Shown: positions 29,700-41,500 of the stretch, in pieces
Layout of the letters: the number at the start of each line of letters is the position of its first letter
Numbering within the stretch: the stretch's first letter is position 1
Assembly: GCF_043290135.1 (NCBI RefSeq)
Contig: NC_134707.1
Coordinates: 85,826,447-85,890,446 of the forward strand
DNA length: 64,000 nucleotides
Origin: Rhipicephalus microplus
Lineage: Eukaryota; Arthropoda; Arachnida; Ixodida; Ixodidae
Direction: 5' to 3'
Translations under genes and position numbers: made by a program
Notes under the pieces: model-generated
Databases searched by the model: none
What the model was told of the DNA's origin: nothing
What the model saw: only the letters and a program-made list of their open reading frames with translations

Positions 29700-31379
29700 C
29701 TCCTCAGGACCTCCTAATAAAGTTTTTGACTGACTAACCTCGAAAAATAAACACTCGGAAATAATTTAGGAGTATAATGCTAATTACTAGCCACTTATTT
29801 CCATTTGAGGGTAGATGCACCGAACATGATGCAAATTAGCTCACTCTCGTACTTTTGCAGTTTTCCAGCCGAATAAATAGAAATGTTTCAGCTTTCACAT
29901 TGCAACTACACTCCTTGAGTGTAGGTGAATGATGGCACCAACGTTCATGCTTTCTACGGCAAATGCAGCCTTTCACATTGTTTAGTTCATTACCACCAAT
30001 ATTTTTGAGAAATACACAGACTCATTCACTTGAATGACAAACTTGGCTTTATTTAGGAACAGCTGTGTCACATATTCAAGTATACATGGCGTCACAACTA
30101 TTACGCTGTAAGATTTACAAAAAGAGGAACAGCCCTATGCAATGCAAATCTAGCAGATATTGTTCCAAACAGACAATGTCACAGCAGATTGGAGTAGCCG
30201 CACAATATTTTTTTGTGAATGAGTTTTATTATAAATTAGCCATGATTCTATTTGTAGCCAGACAAGTACTGAACTAATTATCAAAACGTCAGTGAGGCAC
30301 AAGTAGGCATGTTCGAAGGACAATTTTGCTATTTCCAACAACATACTGACTCTCTGCTCGTTTTTTCCAGCTCCTGAAAAAGCCCTCAAAACTTGAAAAG
30401 TAACCTGTGACTATGCTCTCACCACAAAACAAAAAAAAAGCAGTGCCCTAGAATGAGCTTACTGCCAGAAATGGTTTTGCCTTTAGTCCGCTGCAAGAGA
30501 CAATGTTATCTTTTTTCCTTAGGCAAGGGTACAGGGCGAGCAGTAACAACATGCATCAGGATTTTGCAGAGATTTCTTTTCCTAGATTGTATGCCGCTAT
30601 CATTATTCATATTCTATGTCCGACTGTCCTTTATGGCATCCCAGCCAGAGCCCTGTTTAGATTACCACGGTCTCCACAAGACAAGCAACATATTTCTTCC
30701 GCCTAGGAGGGGCAGACATGGTGACCCATATTTTTTTTTTCTTCCTGCGTCTTTTTCTTGACACCAATCTAGCCTCAAGTGACTTTTAAAACTTCAGTAG
30801 CATTCTTTATTAAATTAAAAAAAATAAATGAGCCCACAAGTAGTATGTTGTTGAAGACAGCCTAGATGGATGACTTCTGAATATGCCTACATATGCCTCA
30901 TTGACATTTAGACTATTAAGTGAGTAGTAGTTGTCAAATTACAAATATAAATATGACTAATTAATTAAACACCACTCATTGTGTTTTAAATCCTGCTGTG
31001 TGATAGCTGGGACACCCTGCATATGTAATGCAGACATGCTCTCATTCAACAGCCATTGAATTGTTTCAAATCAAATTTGTTAGACTTAAAAGAGCACGGC
31101 GCTACTGATAGCAGGCAGCAGAGCTTCGATAATAGCTTTCAAAAGGCCTTGAGTATTGCTTACATTACCTGAAACACTAATTATCACAGTCAAAATCATT
31201 ACATTCCATAAGCATTAATTGGAGAATTATCAGATTAATATAGCAGTAACGCCTTTAGCGACTCACTACATACAAACTGCATTTGAAAAGCCTTCTAGCA
31301 CGTTACTCAGAAATTAAGCTCACTGGATTAGTGCCTGAAAACACTGCAGATTGCACACACACTTATGAGGATGACTCAC
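29700..31379. other. Intron sequence without recognised feature
   Basis: 1.7 kb of AT-rich intron, with only short ORFs and homopolymer runs (for example T11 near 30731). Confidence 0.5.
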
Positions 31380-31548
31380 CCAAGATGGGAAACGGTGTCT
31401 TGGGGGTGTAGGGGGCCGCCCGGTGTCACTCCCCGGAACCGCAGGTCCCTCTTCCCGGCTCGGGGTGTATATCTCGGCGTAGTCGTGCAACTCCTCATCC
31501 GGAGCTACTACGCCTCGTCGACACCCTTCGAGCGCTGGACTTGGCCAC
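31380..31548 (-). CDS. PLEKHH-like exon: linker with PPTPP motif
   Basis: Phase 2 to 0, acceptor CTTTCCAG before GTGGCC, donor TCTTGG before GTGAGT. It encodes WPSPALEGCRRGVVAPDEEL, HDYAEIYTPSREEGPAVPGS, and DTGRPPTPPRHRFPSW. The DYAEIYTP and PPTPPxHRFPSW phrases are conserved between invertebrate MAX-1 and vertebrate PLEKHH1/2 as I recall them. Confidence 0.93.
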
Positions 31549-32091
31549 CTGGAAAGTGAGCCAACCATATTATACAAAACGCCACAGTTGCCAGAAGCTA
31601 GCCAAAAGCCACTGAAAAAGCTCAACAGCTTTTGAAGGAGCACGGAGTCATTTCCTTTCGCCTGATGAAAAAAAAATTGTCTCAATCGGTAGCAAATGAT
31701 TAACCTGAACGTTTCCACGAGCTGGCATTCTACTGAACAAGAAAAACTTACAACGTGGAACAAAACAAACAGCAAAGAAAGGCAATACAGACAAGTACTG
31801 CTTAGACAACGACAGCATGCAAATCATTACAAAACAGCTCTAGGCTGTCTGTAAAACTATTGCTCTTTACTAATTTACCGGATCCACAAACCACGAGCAG
31901 CTACACTGGTGCGTAACCGCCCCTACGTCCTTGCTTCTTCTACGGCACATATTTCTGAGTGCTTCAACGTGCTGCATTCGTCGGGCACAAAACCTTTGTC
32001 ACTAGTGATGTCATCGGCAACACACTTCTGAAGTTTGTGACTACGAGCATCAAATATACACAGAATTGAAATTCAGAGATTAATCGCGCAC

Positions 32092-32198
32092 CCCTTGTGG
32101 GCCGTGCCGTCTTCCTCGGGCGAGGCCATGGAACTGCACGAGGAGAGTGTGGTGACCTCCCGGAAACGCTTGCGCTCCAACCGCACTCCCGGACAACT
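32092..32198 (-). CDS. PLEKHH-like exon: linker
   Basis: Phase 0 to 2, acceptor CCCTCGCAG before AGTTGT, donor AAGG before GGTGCG, with GT taken as the last possible (AAGGG-GTGCG). It encodes SCPGVRLERKRFREVTTLSS and CSSMASPEEDGTAHK. Polar linker, no domain. Confidence 0.82.
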
Positions 32199-32699
32199 CT
32201 GCGAGGGAGAGAAAACTCAGCAACTCCTAGCACCAACAGCTTTTGTTGATAAGCTAGTTGGTTGACTATTTTAGAGAAAATATGAAAATATAGCATTGAC
32301 CCTTAGAGGTCACATTTAAAGAACTGCCCATAATTGTGCCAAAGCGGGTGCATCATTTCAAGGGACAAATAGTCTATTGCAAAAAAAAAAGATTTTTTCA
32401 CAATATCTTTGTAAGAGCCGAGTAACGAATTTCTTCATATTTATTGAGAAAATGCACTTTTTGACAAATGACACTACCTTATCACGCAGAAGAAGTTGAT
32501 TTAACGTACAACGCTCTGTACGCATACAAACGCATGTGCAATATATTGCACACTCGGACTCAATGAAAAAAAAAAAACTCTATATGTAAGGATTACAAGG
32601 AATGCACAAGGAAGCTTTTATTAGCAGCATACAAAGAGTTTCGGCTCTTCACAAAACTGTTTTAAGCAGCTTAATACTATGTATGCATAAGTCAGCAAA

Positions 32700-32890
32700 A
32701 AATTTAGCACTCTGACTCACTTACGAAACATGAAACATGCCTTGCCCTTAGGGCTCCTTGGGCTTTTACTCATCAATTTTTTTCTCATTCGGACTCATTC
32801 GATCTCAGACTCCCTAAATTTTCTTCAATAAGCCACACTCAAACTCAGAATCGTCAAAATAATACCCACTTTGATTCGCTAAAACTCACT
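32700..32890. repeat. CTCACTC-rich dispersed repeat, copy 1
   Basis: Rich in CGGACTCA and GACTCACT words; resembles 44540-44740 in order and content (both have ATTTTTCTT…CGGACTCA-like phrases). Diverged. Confidence 0.5.
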
Positions 32891-33530
32891 CATGTGAGTA
32901 GCAATGCAGTTCATTCTGAAAGTAATGGGAGTACTGGCAAGGGCGCTGGGATGTTCGATAACGCACATATAAAAGTTGACCGCATTTCACCAAAGATGGG
33001 ATTATTGAAGAATGATAACCCTCCCTGCTACTATCATTGTCCCACGAGTATTAACCTGTTTGTATGTTCTGTTTCTTTTGCTAGGCACAAGTTTGCACAA
33101 TACATAACTAAACTACTGCTGGTATGACTAAAAGTTTCTTTGCCATCACAATGACATGACAACATCTCTTACATTACGTCTGCTTCCTTGTTGCGGCCAT
33201 ATTTTGCAAATCGAGCTGCAACTTTATGCCAATTTAATGCATCAGCGTTGTTCACAGTTGCAAGCTGACATTTCTCTCATAATATTCAGCGGTTCACACT
33301 TTGTATAGTGACTCCGACCAAACGCTGTCGACCCTATTTTTGGGTCTGCTTTAATATGATAACAATGTGCTTAAAGTTTTAAAAGGACCTGCGTGTGGTG
33401 TTCCGATAATGTCAAAATGACATCACGAACTTCGCCCCGCCCTCCCCCAATGCATATGCATCAACACAGTGGTTCTCAGAGCCTTCAAAGCAAGCCACGT
33501 ATGAAGAAAGTGCCTCTACCTGCTTCCCTA
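32891..33530. other. Intron sequence without recognised feature
   Basis: No exon or repeat recognised. Confidence 0.45.
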
Positions 33531-33676
33531 CTACACTCAAAGCTCAATATAATGAACACGGAAATAACAAAATATCAGCTATAATAAAGTAAATGAAAAA
33601 TAGTTTCAATAGCTACAGTGTTAAGAATAACCTTTATAACGAATTGCTGGATATAACAAATATATTTTCTTTTAAG
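33531..33676. repeat. Inverted partial copy of the 15785 MITE
   Basis: Begins CACTCAAAGCTCAATATAAT and matches the reverse complement of the right side of 15785-15959, including CTTTATAACG and ATATAACAAAT words. Confidence 0.6.
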
Positions 33677-33790
33677 ACGCATCTTGGCTATCATGAGGTT
33701 TAAGAGTATACTGAGGGTGTAACTGTAGAGACAGGAACATTTGGAAAACATCGATACACAATAAGAAGTGTCATGCGAAGGCGACCCTAC

Positions 33791-33931
33791 CGTGGGGTGC
33801 AGGACAGCAGCCGTGTAGGCGGGCGGAGCTTCGTCGTCGTCGGGCGGGGCACTGGCCGCTAGCTGCTCGCTCAGCTGCGCAAGTCGCCGTCTCAGTTCTT
33901 CCAGCTGCTCGTTGCACCGCTCATTCTGCTC
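33791..33931 (-). CDS. PLEKHH-like exon: end of coiled coil
   Basis: 47 codons, phase 0 at both ends, acceptor ACATTGCAG before GAGCAG, donor CCCACG before GTAGGG. It encodes EQNERCNEQLEELRRRLAQL then SEQLAASAPPDDDEAPPAYT and AAVLHPT: heptad-rich helix ending in an acidic Pro linker with a PPAY motif (a possible WW-domain ligand). Confidence 0.88.
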
Positions 33932-34146
33932 CTGCAATGTAAAACAAAAATGAATTCTAAATTGGATTGAAATGGGGCTGTACATAAATTACATGGAACC
34001 GGAATATCAGGAAATGAGATAGTTGAAGTGGTAAGTGGTGGGTAAGTACTGTAATTTAGTTAATATTGTAACCACCAGAAATGAGGGACGGCAAAGCTGT
34101 GATATTTTCAAACATTCGAAGATTTGCATGAAGAGCGGAGCCTTGC

Positions 34147-34374
34147 CTGCAGTCGGGTGTTGTGCTCCTCGAGCTGCCTGAGGCGCTGGGCGACCCAGAG
34201 GCGCACCGCCTGTGCCTGCGTGTGTGCGCGCTGTGCCTGGTGCGCACGCAGCTGCCGCTGCTGGGCCAGCTCCCGCTCCAGCCGCAGCACTTCCTCCGCG
34301 AGACGCAGCACCTGCTCACCCATCCACCTCAGCCACTCTGCTGCCTCCGTCGCCGATGGGACAGCCGCCTCCGC
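34147..34374 (-). CDS. PLEKHH-like exon: N-terminal coiled coil (first visible exon)
   Basis: 76 codons, phase 0 at both ends, acceptor GTCATTGCAG before GCGGAG. The donor is GC type, CTGCAG before GCAAGG, the usual consensus for GC-AG introns. It encodes AEWLRWMGEQVLRLAEEVLR then LERELAQQRQLRAHQAQ and VRLWVAQRLRQLEEHNTRLQ, a heptad coiled coil matching the N-terminal region of PLEKHH1/2. The gene's start codon must lie upstream (higher coordinates) but was not found. Confidence 0.87.
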
Positions 34375-34479
34375 CTGCAATGACGTCACGTCATGTTTCG
34401 TTGGCTGCTCGAAGACTTTGGTCTAATGACTCATCTGCTGGTAAATAGCAACAAAAAAATTGGCTGCATATCTGCGTTC

Positions 34480-34640
34480 TTCGCTGCAAATGTCCTCAAA
34501 AGACGGTCGTCTTCTATGGAGGCGCTGCATGAAATATGAATGCCATCTGGCAGTAATGTTGGGAAACGAGAGTTTGTGTAGAACGTACAGCCACTGGTAG
34601 GTGGCAGCACTGTATCTGTTTACTAAAAAGTGGGAAACAC
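34480..34640. repeat. Dispersed repeat, copy 1
   Basis: Shares order and wording with 47995-48290: GGAGGCGCTGCATGA / GAAGGCGCTGCGTCA, TGCCATCTGGCAG / CGTCACCTGGCGG, and GGTGGCAGCAC / GGTGGCAGCAT. Same orientation. Confidence 0.6.
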
Positions 34641-35884
34641 CCGATTTATTGTGCATAGTGTCACATAGTCCACGCAGCGTAAGAAAAACTAGGCTCTTTA
34701 GAATTGCGTATCTATGCATTGTCTCATGAAGAAACACCCCACCTATTATGTATTGATGTCGTGCCTCAGGTATACCTAATATTTACTTTTTGATCATCAA
34801 TGTTCACAAGTATGAACACAGCCACCAGATCAAGATGGTTGGGAGCTTACCAAGGGCTTAAACTTTCACCGAGTGGCTGAATCAAGTGACGAACCGACAG
34901 ACTGACAGACCAAAATTTATGCGTTGAGGTATCGCAAGAAAAACCATCATCTTTAAAATCTGCAGGGTCCCTTATACATTACCCTAAGACAACAAAAACA
35001 CAAAATCCATTTGATATGGCCATTTTACCACGCACTTCATATTATGCAAATGCTGCAAAGACTAAGCAAATGCACAGCTCATGCGCCTAGGGTCAAGAGA
35101 TGTACAGGTGGTGATGTGACTGGTTGTAACCCATGGCAGCTTTTCGCCACATAACACTTCCCACGAGCCATTCAGGCTTCCATCTTTATAACAAGAAATG
35201 GCTTCCCAATGACAAGCTGCAAAAGCTAAGAGTCAGTGCAAGTTATACTACAGTGAAGCAGTCATACACTTGCAGCCGGGCTTATCAGAGATTTGACGGC
35301 TGTGACTAACAGGAAAATGCATAAGTAAGCACTCACATTTCGATGCACAATTACATATAAGATGTTCATGAAAACATGCTGAAAGCAGTCCATTTGCCAT
35401 AACGTAACAAATGCAACATTGAAGAATAATGCCAGAGTTAGAGTCAAAACAGGCTTCACACCATAGCCATGGCCACAGGAAGGGCACACAAATAGAGTGG
35501 GTGCTCTCATACACAAAATAAACACCCAAATAAAATCACATCTTGTGCCGTACAGGCGTCCTTTTTGTGGAAGTGGTTTTGACACTAAGTATACTAGTAT
35601 TACTGAAAATGCACCAAGCAACCCAACATTCAAGACTTGCATGCTATTGAGCAAGAAAGAAATGGGTGCTGATTGTGTATTGCAGATGTCGAACTTCCTG
35701 CGTGTGATGTACAGCAGTGTCATGAAGTTCAAAATCATCTCACTGGAAATGAATAAGTTGGTTAACAGTACTGACTTTCAATAGAGTTGGCCAGGGATAC
35801 TTTTTTTCTAATTTGGGGTGCTTCCCATACTCAAGCAAACAACTGTGAGATGCTGGAATGACAAAGAGAAGGACCTCTTTCACA
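34641..35884. other. Stretch without recognised gene
   Basis: AT-rich. The 158-residue minus-strand frame at 35262-35738 is hydrophobic but has no homology I recognise, no splice context and no codon bias; likely random. Missing N-terminal exons of the PLEKHH-like gene could lie here but I could not identify them. Confidence 0.4.
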
Positions 35885-36115
35885 GAATAATAATTTCCAG
35901 GGTTCTACATGCCAAAAACCACAATAATGTTATGATGCGTGCCACAGTGGAGCAGCCCAAAGGTTTCGACTAGACAGGGCTTATCGTGCACTTAAATCTA
36001 AGTACACAGGCCTTTATCATTTCGCCTGCATCGCAATGCGACTGCCATGGCCGAAGTCCAACCCATTACTTTTGGGTCAGCAGCTCATTACCTAAACACC
36101 TCCACAGTAGCTAAC
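35885..36115 (-). mobile_element. tRNA-derived SINE, minus strand
   Basis: Body with ACCACAATAATGTTATGATG and CACTTAAATCTAAGTACACA, as in the copy at 60575-60795; tRNA head near 36050-36110 on the minus strand (GGTCAGCAGCTCATTACC on plus). Confidence 0.65.
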
Positions 36116-36822
36116 GTCTTCTCATGTCCTGATACATGCAGAATCTCAATATTAGAGAAAGGTCTCGTCAGTCATAGTACAGCCACACTGCTTATGCTAC
36201 CAACGCACTAATCTGTTTTGACTGTTGTCAACCTAGTCAATCATAGCGTATGAGATAGATGTGTTTGTTTGCTTCAACTGCATTCAACCGTAGTAAAACC
36301 ACAGTGTTAACAAAGTGGATGCATACAGTTAATTACAGTAAACCTACTCGATCATAGTACAACCACACAGCTTACAAGATAAATGCATACATTTGCTTCA
36401 AATGATGTTAACCTAGTGAACTGTGATACCATCACACTGTGCATGAGATGTATGCATACATTTACATCAACTATAGTTAACCTTAGCCCCCCCCCTCTCC
36501 GTACTCTCTGCCTATGAACCTCATTGTTAAGAAGATGAGTGCATAGATTTGATTCGATCAAAGGTGTTTTACAGATGTGTTAGAAGAGTGTTTTGAGGGC
36601 CTCTTCAGCCGACTCCTGTTGCGTGCACAAACTTGGGGACTGTAGCCAACAAAAATGTAGATGAGAAAACTGTAGTGCAGCTTGGACATCAGCCCATCAA
36701 AACCAGTGAGCCACAGTTGCTATCAGGACACACTGCTCACAGCTGTCGTTAAGGTCAATAGTCTATTGTATGTCTACAGCAAGACAGAGCCCCTTCAAGC
36801 AATCTTAATGCCTTAAGTTCAG
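36116..36822. other. Stretch with short internal repeats
   Basis: Contains several loosely repeated units about 60-110 bases apart of the form 'ATGCATACA…TTAACC' (36315-36490), a weak tandem array. No gene. Confidence 0.4.
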
Positions 36823-37992
36823 TTGCTCCATCTTTTATATTTTCCTGCTTTCGTCATTCTGTTTCACTCCGAATCTCAAGACGCCTACTATGAAAACGAC
36901 CGCGGCATGCACAAGCGTTCTGTGAACTCAAGCAATTTCCCAACGCTATCGGACGAAAACGAGACAATGGATGCAACGCAGTCTACGTTGTCATCAGAAT
37001 CGTCTACCGGACCTCATGTCAACGACATGGCAGCGGGCTTTTCTACCGGCACCACCGAACTTCTCGACAACGGGGTACAAAAGAATAACGCCGTGTACTA
37101 CCGACGCCAAGTGTCACCGAACAGACTGCACGCCGAACGGGTGAGTCGGCCCGGCTATACTGTTTTGATCAGGTCGCTAAACAAAGTGCATGCGACAGAC
37201 ATTCCGAAACAAGCCCTTACAAACGCCATAGAGCAAACCACTCCTTCAACCTTTATTGCAGAAATGTCAATTCTCCGCATTGACATAACCAGTAACTGCG
37301 TACGGATTACACTTCGTGACGAAGGTCATTTTCACAAACTATGATGCACACTCGCGCGCTTAGTGGCAACAGTCAATGATCGCGTGTGAGTAATTGATGT
37401 CAACACATTGCCTCTTCAGCCACACGCAGTCGGCAGCTCTTGTAGGGTAATAAAGATCAGACACGGCCTAACAATTGAGTACATCAAAGCGCATCTGTGC
37501 TGTGAACAGGCAACAATCACCGATGTGCACATGCTCGGTAAAACACAGCTGCTGCTTTTGACATTTGATACAGACGCCATACCGAAACGCTTGGTGTTTG
37601 AATATGAAGTCATCCGTGTTGACGAATATCAGCCTCGCCCGGTCGCATGCTACAACTGTCATCGTTTGGGCCATGTTTACAAATACTCTTCCTTCCCCCC
37701 AGTATGCCGGGACTGTGGCAAAGCTCCGCATGAAGTCGACCCAAACTGTAAGCAGTTTCCTCATTGCGTGGCTTGTCGAGCGTCCACACACATTTCACTC
37801 AGCCCTCATTGTCCTGAACGAAATATATCTGAATCAGCCCTTCCACGCAACACTAATGATTCATCATCTACGACATCTGCCACACAGCCTACCCCTCCGA
37901 CGCCTCGGAAAGTAACGGCTCAAACAGCCGCTTCTTCCGATCTGACTCAGCTTATCAATAGCCTTCGCCAAAAAGTACAGGAATTATGGTAG
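36823..37992 (+). pseudogene. LINE ORF1 (gag-like), split in two
   Basis: First frame to 37344 has an acidic Ser-rich start and VSRPGYTVLIRSLNKVHATD; the second (37408-37992) has TIEYIKAHLCCEQATITDVH, then CYNCHRLGHVYKYSS, CRDCGKAPHEVDPNC and CVACRASTHISLSPHC. These are gag zinc knuckles of the C-x2-C-x4-H type; the first has lost its final Cys (Ser-Ser where Cys is expected). A stop at 37342-37344 separates the two frames. Confidence 0.8.
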
Positions 37993-38339
37993 GAAAATCG
38001 GAGACTTCGCGACCTCACGCTGGACCAAAAGAAATAGAATCAGTCTCTAACGCCAAGTCACAGTCGGTCCCGAAATAAAAGAAAGAGCCATTCTCCGACA
38101 CGTCGTTCTAAACCGGTTACAGACAAGAACTCCGCCTACTCTCACATTATTGGGCTCCTGCGACAAGAACGGGCTCAAGAATCTAATAAGCTGGAGCATG
38201 CGATTCGGTCGGAGATGGTTAACACTAACACAAGCCCTTGATACCATGCAAACTCGGTTTCAAAATATGTTTGATGAACTGCAGCACAGTGTCCTCGCTG
38301 ATGACAATAATCGCCGCAAACCAATGCGTTCCTCATGAG

Positions 38340-38890
38340 CTCTTTCGCTCAGGGGATGCAGTAGAATTGCCGTAGTTTTAACCAAACACGCTCCACTATC
38401 CGTAATTATGTTCAAAGGCATCGCCCCTTGTTCCTTCTTCTCCAGGAGACGTGCGGCATGTGCTGGCTTCCTGGTTACCGTGCTTTTCAGACACCAACCA
38501 TCAAACATAAGAGACAGCTTCCCAAAGGCCAGGCAGCGCTTCTGGTGCATAATGACTGCCCGGCCACTCAATTGGACATTCCTGATCTCAGTTCTAATGC
38601 TCACAAAATAGTAGCTGTTAAACTTTGTCCTCCTGCCCAAAAGCCCTTCGTGGCCGTGCCTGCGTATTTTCGCCCAGGAAATATTTCAGTTAGACCATAC
38701 ACATGGCTGGAGACACTTAGGCAGGCATCTAAGAACCTCCCTCTGCTCATTGGAGGTGATTTTAATGCTCATCACCCTGCCTGGGGTGCCCGAAAGCGGA
38801 ATAAACGCGGAAAATATCTTTACGAGGCTATTGAACTCTCTTCTGTAGAAATTGTAACGCTCCCGACACCCCTACAAGAATAGGACTACA
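38340..38890 (+). pseudogene. LINE APE-type endonuclease remnant
   Basis: LLLQETCGMCWLPGYRAFQT includes the LQET motif with its catalytic Glu; GQAALLVHNDCPA and LLIGGDFNAHHPAWGARKRN follow, the latter carrying the catalytic GDFNAHH. A stop at 38881 and upstream frameshifts break the frame. Confidence 0.85.
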
Positions 38891-39559
38891 TAGAGCGCAG
38901 AGGGACACGACCCCAGATCTTACCCTCGCCAGCCCCCAATTTGTGCGGCACTGGACAGTCTGCAGCCAGTCATGGGGCAGTGATCATCTCCCAAAATTCG
39001 TTGTACTTCATCGAAAATGCCTCCGGATCAAAACAACAACAATGACTAATTGGAATACTTCTCGTACTAATGTTACTGGATCCTTCTCGACAGTTGAGGG
39101 CCTTATGGACATTGTTCAACAGGCCCGTGAGCTGGCACGCGAAACAGTGCCATGCGAAGACCATACTCAACCGATAGATAACCATTTAGGCAATTTATGG
39201 AAAACAGCAGACTATTTAGTCAGAAGATACCGCTCGCACGGGAAATGACACTCTGACCTCATGAAAATTTAGCGCCAATTTAAGCTTATCAATGAATATC
39301 AGCTCCAACTTCAAAGCGAAGCCTGCTAATCCACCTGCGAACGCCTTGGCCAAGTACTAGGCCTCCAAGGTCTATGTCGCATTTTTCCTAGCCTCAGCGA
39401 AAAAGGAAAGGGCAACCCTCCTCTGGCCGAGCTGTTCCTCAAAGAAGATTCGTCAGTTGTGGAAGATTAAGTTATTACCACGTTCTTTTCTCACGCTTCA
39501 CTCACTCCGCCTCTATCTCCGAAAGTCTACACCATAACGCAACCTGATCCGAATCTCTA

Positions 39560-40330
39560 TCGTCCATTTAGCATGGGAGAAATGCTAACCAGCCATCAAA
39601 CACGAGCGTCCTCGATTGGCGCCTAGCCACGACCGAATTACATGGCAAGAACTCCCCAACCTTGAAGATGAAGCCCAGGATGCACTTTTGGCGGTAATCA
39701 ATGACCTCTGGGCCTCACGAAATGTTCCGGAGAACCTTAAGCTGTCTCTCATTTATACTATTCTGAAACATGGAAAACAGAAGACCTTCTGCGAAAACCT
39801 CCTGCAAATATCTTTAACTCCTACTTTATGTAAGCTCATTGAACGCATGATTCACACACGCATGTCCCATTACATCGAGATAACCCGGCCGGGATACCAT
39901 CCAGCCCAGGCCGGTTTTCGCCCTAACCTCGGCACCCATGACTGCCTTTGGCTGCTACGGCGTGTTATCAATCGTACCTCAAGAAAGATGTTACCTGACT
40001 ACTTGCTGGCCGTTGATATGCAGAAAGCGTTCGATAATGTTCACCATAACGTCATTTTTGAAGAACTAGCTAAGCACTACCCAAGTCAACGTGCGCAGAC
40101 ATGGATTCGAAATTTCCTTGGAGCTCGGCTTATTCGCTTAAGCGGTGCATCACCTGGATGGAGTCCGAAAACTTACTACTTGAACAGAGGTGTTCCACAG
40201 GGATCTATTTTAGGACCGACGCTGTTTAATCTGGCCATATCTGGCCATGAGCAGGGTAGCAGAAAACCTTGAACGGGACACCACTGCTAGATTCGCCATG
40301 TACGCCGATGATGTTACAAGATGGACAGAG
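39560..40330 (+). pseudogene. LINE reverse transcriptase remnant
   Basis: DRITWQELPNLEDEAQDALL, then KTFCENLLQISLTPTLCKLI (motif NxRPISLT, altered), GFRPNLGTHDCLWLLRRVIN, LLAVDMQKAFDNVHHNV (motif A, Asp), NRGVPQGSILGPTLFNLAIS (motif B) and, in another frame, RFAMYADDVTRW at about 40293 (motif C, YADD). Frame break near 40250. Confidence 0.9.
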
Positions 40331-41109
40331 GCAGTGGATTATTCTGACAAAGAATCAATGCAGACCGAGCTGTAGACGGCCCTCCTCAGTTTAGAGTCCA
40401 CTCTTAAGGAATTAGGCCTGCAGCTAGCTCCACATAAGACAGAACTTATAAGCATAGACGGCAAGAATCACACCAACCAGAAAATGTGCACCTCACTCCA
40501 TATTGGATCACACACTATAATAAAAAAAACGGACAAATTGAAGTTTTAGGTTTACCAATAGCCAGCTGCAACAGCCCACAAAAGTGGGTACGTGGACTGC
40601 GGCAGGCATGGCCAGCTACGTTACATAAGATACGTCGTCTCTCCAACAAATATGGAGGTGCGCGACAACAAGCCTGCTGCACTCTCGCAAGAGTTGCGGC
40701 CGTTGGAAAGATTTTGTACGGCGCACCCATATACACGTTCTCTCCAACGGACAACCAAAATTCGGAACGCCTTCATCGGGCTACTCTCCGTACAACCACG
40801 GGGCTCCCTAAACACACTAAGATATCCGCCTTTGAAACCGATCCGCCTTTGAAACCGCAGGGGGCTTGCCCCCTCTGCAAGACGTCATCCGTGAAGCCAA
40901 CACTTGACACCACATCTGCCAGGAAAACACACCGCAAGGCCGTTGCCTTCTGGCCTAGGATTGTCAGCAGCATGATGATGCACCTCTTCTTAATCAGTCC
41001 TTACTCCTATGGGAAACTCCAATAGCCTCTCGACTGTTCCATCGCCCCATATCTCGTCGCAATAATACTACCCGCCAGTTTGTTGCCACGCGACAACACA
41101 GGGAAGCGA

Positions 41110-41500
41110 GCTTAGATACCATCGACATATACACGGACGCTGCCCTTTCCGATGGCAAAGCTTGTATAGCATGGATCTGCGCGCTGACCACCGAGTACAC
41201 TGGGGCCTACAGGTGCCATCTACCGAACGGTACCCCTATGCATGCCGAACTACTTGCCATAAAAGGGGAGCGGCTGCAAGCCTCCCACACACCATACACA
41301 AACCCCTTCGTGTCTTTACCGACTCGCACGCTGCCTACTCGGAAATATTTCGCCCAGCGTCGGAGGATGCTACAGCGGCTGCTATTCAAAGCATCATTCG
41401 TAGGCATGAAAAAGCCGACAGGCAAATATAAATTATCTGGACGCCGGGGCATACGGGTGTGCCCGGGGGCAATACGGCGGCACACGCAGCTGCTGCTTCT
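41110..41500 (+). pseudogene. LINE RNase H remnant
   Basis: DIYTDAALSDGKACIAWI (first Asp), PMHAELLAIK (Glu), VFTDSHAAYSEIF (Asp) and WTPGHTGVPGGNTAAHAAA: the four RNase HI blocks in order, split over three frames. Confidence 0.85.

Larger units (their letters stand above)
2344..34374 (-). other. Gene span: PLEKHH1/2 (MAX-1)-like protein, 17 exons visible
   Basis: All visible exons join without phase conflict to about 740 residues: coiled coil, linker with PPAY, DYAEIYTP and PPTPP motifs, PH1, PH2 with polyQ, and most of MyTH4. In this family a FERM domain follows, which must lie left of the window. C. elegans MAX-1 acts in motor axon guidance and vertebrate PLEKHH1 in vessel patterning; the proteins are thought to act at membranes through the PH domains and on partners or the cytoskeleton through MyTH4-FERM. 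Introns carry nearly all the transposons described here and reach 7 kb. Assignment to H1 rather than H2 is not possible by eye. Exons are listed separately. Confidence 0.92.

Noticed and set aside
35262..35738. 158-residue hydrophobic membrane-protein-like frame
   Set aside because: AT-rich DNA gives hydrophobic residues by composition; no promoter, splice or homology support.
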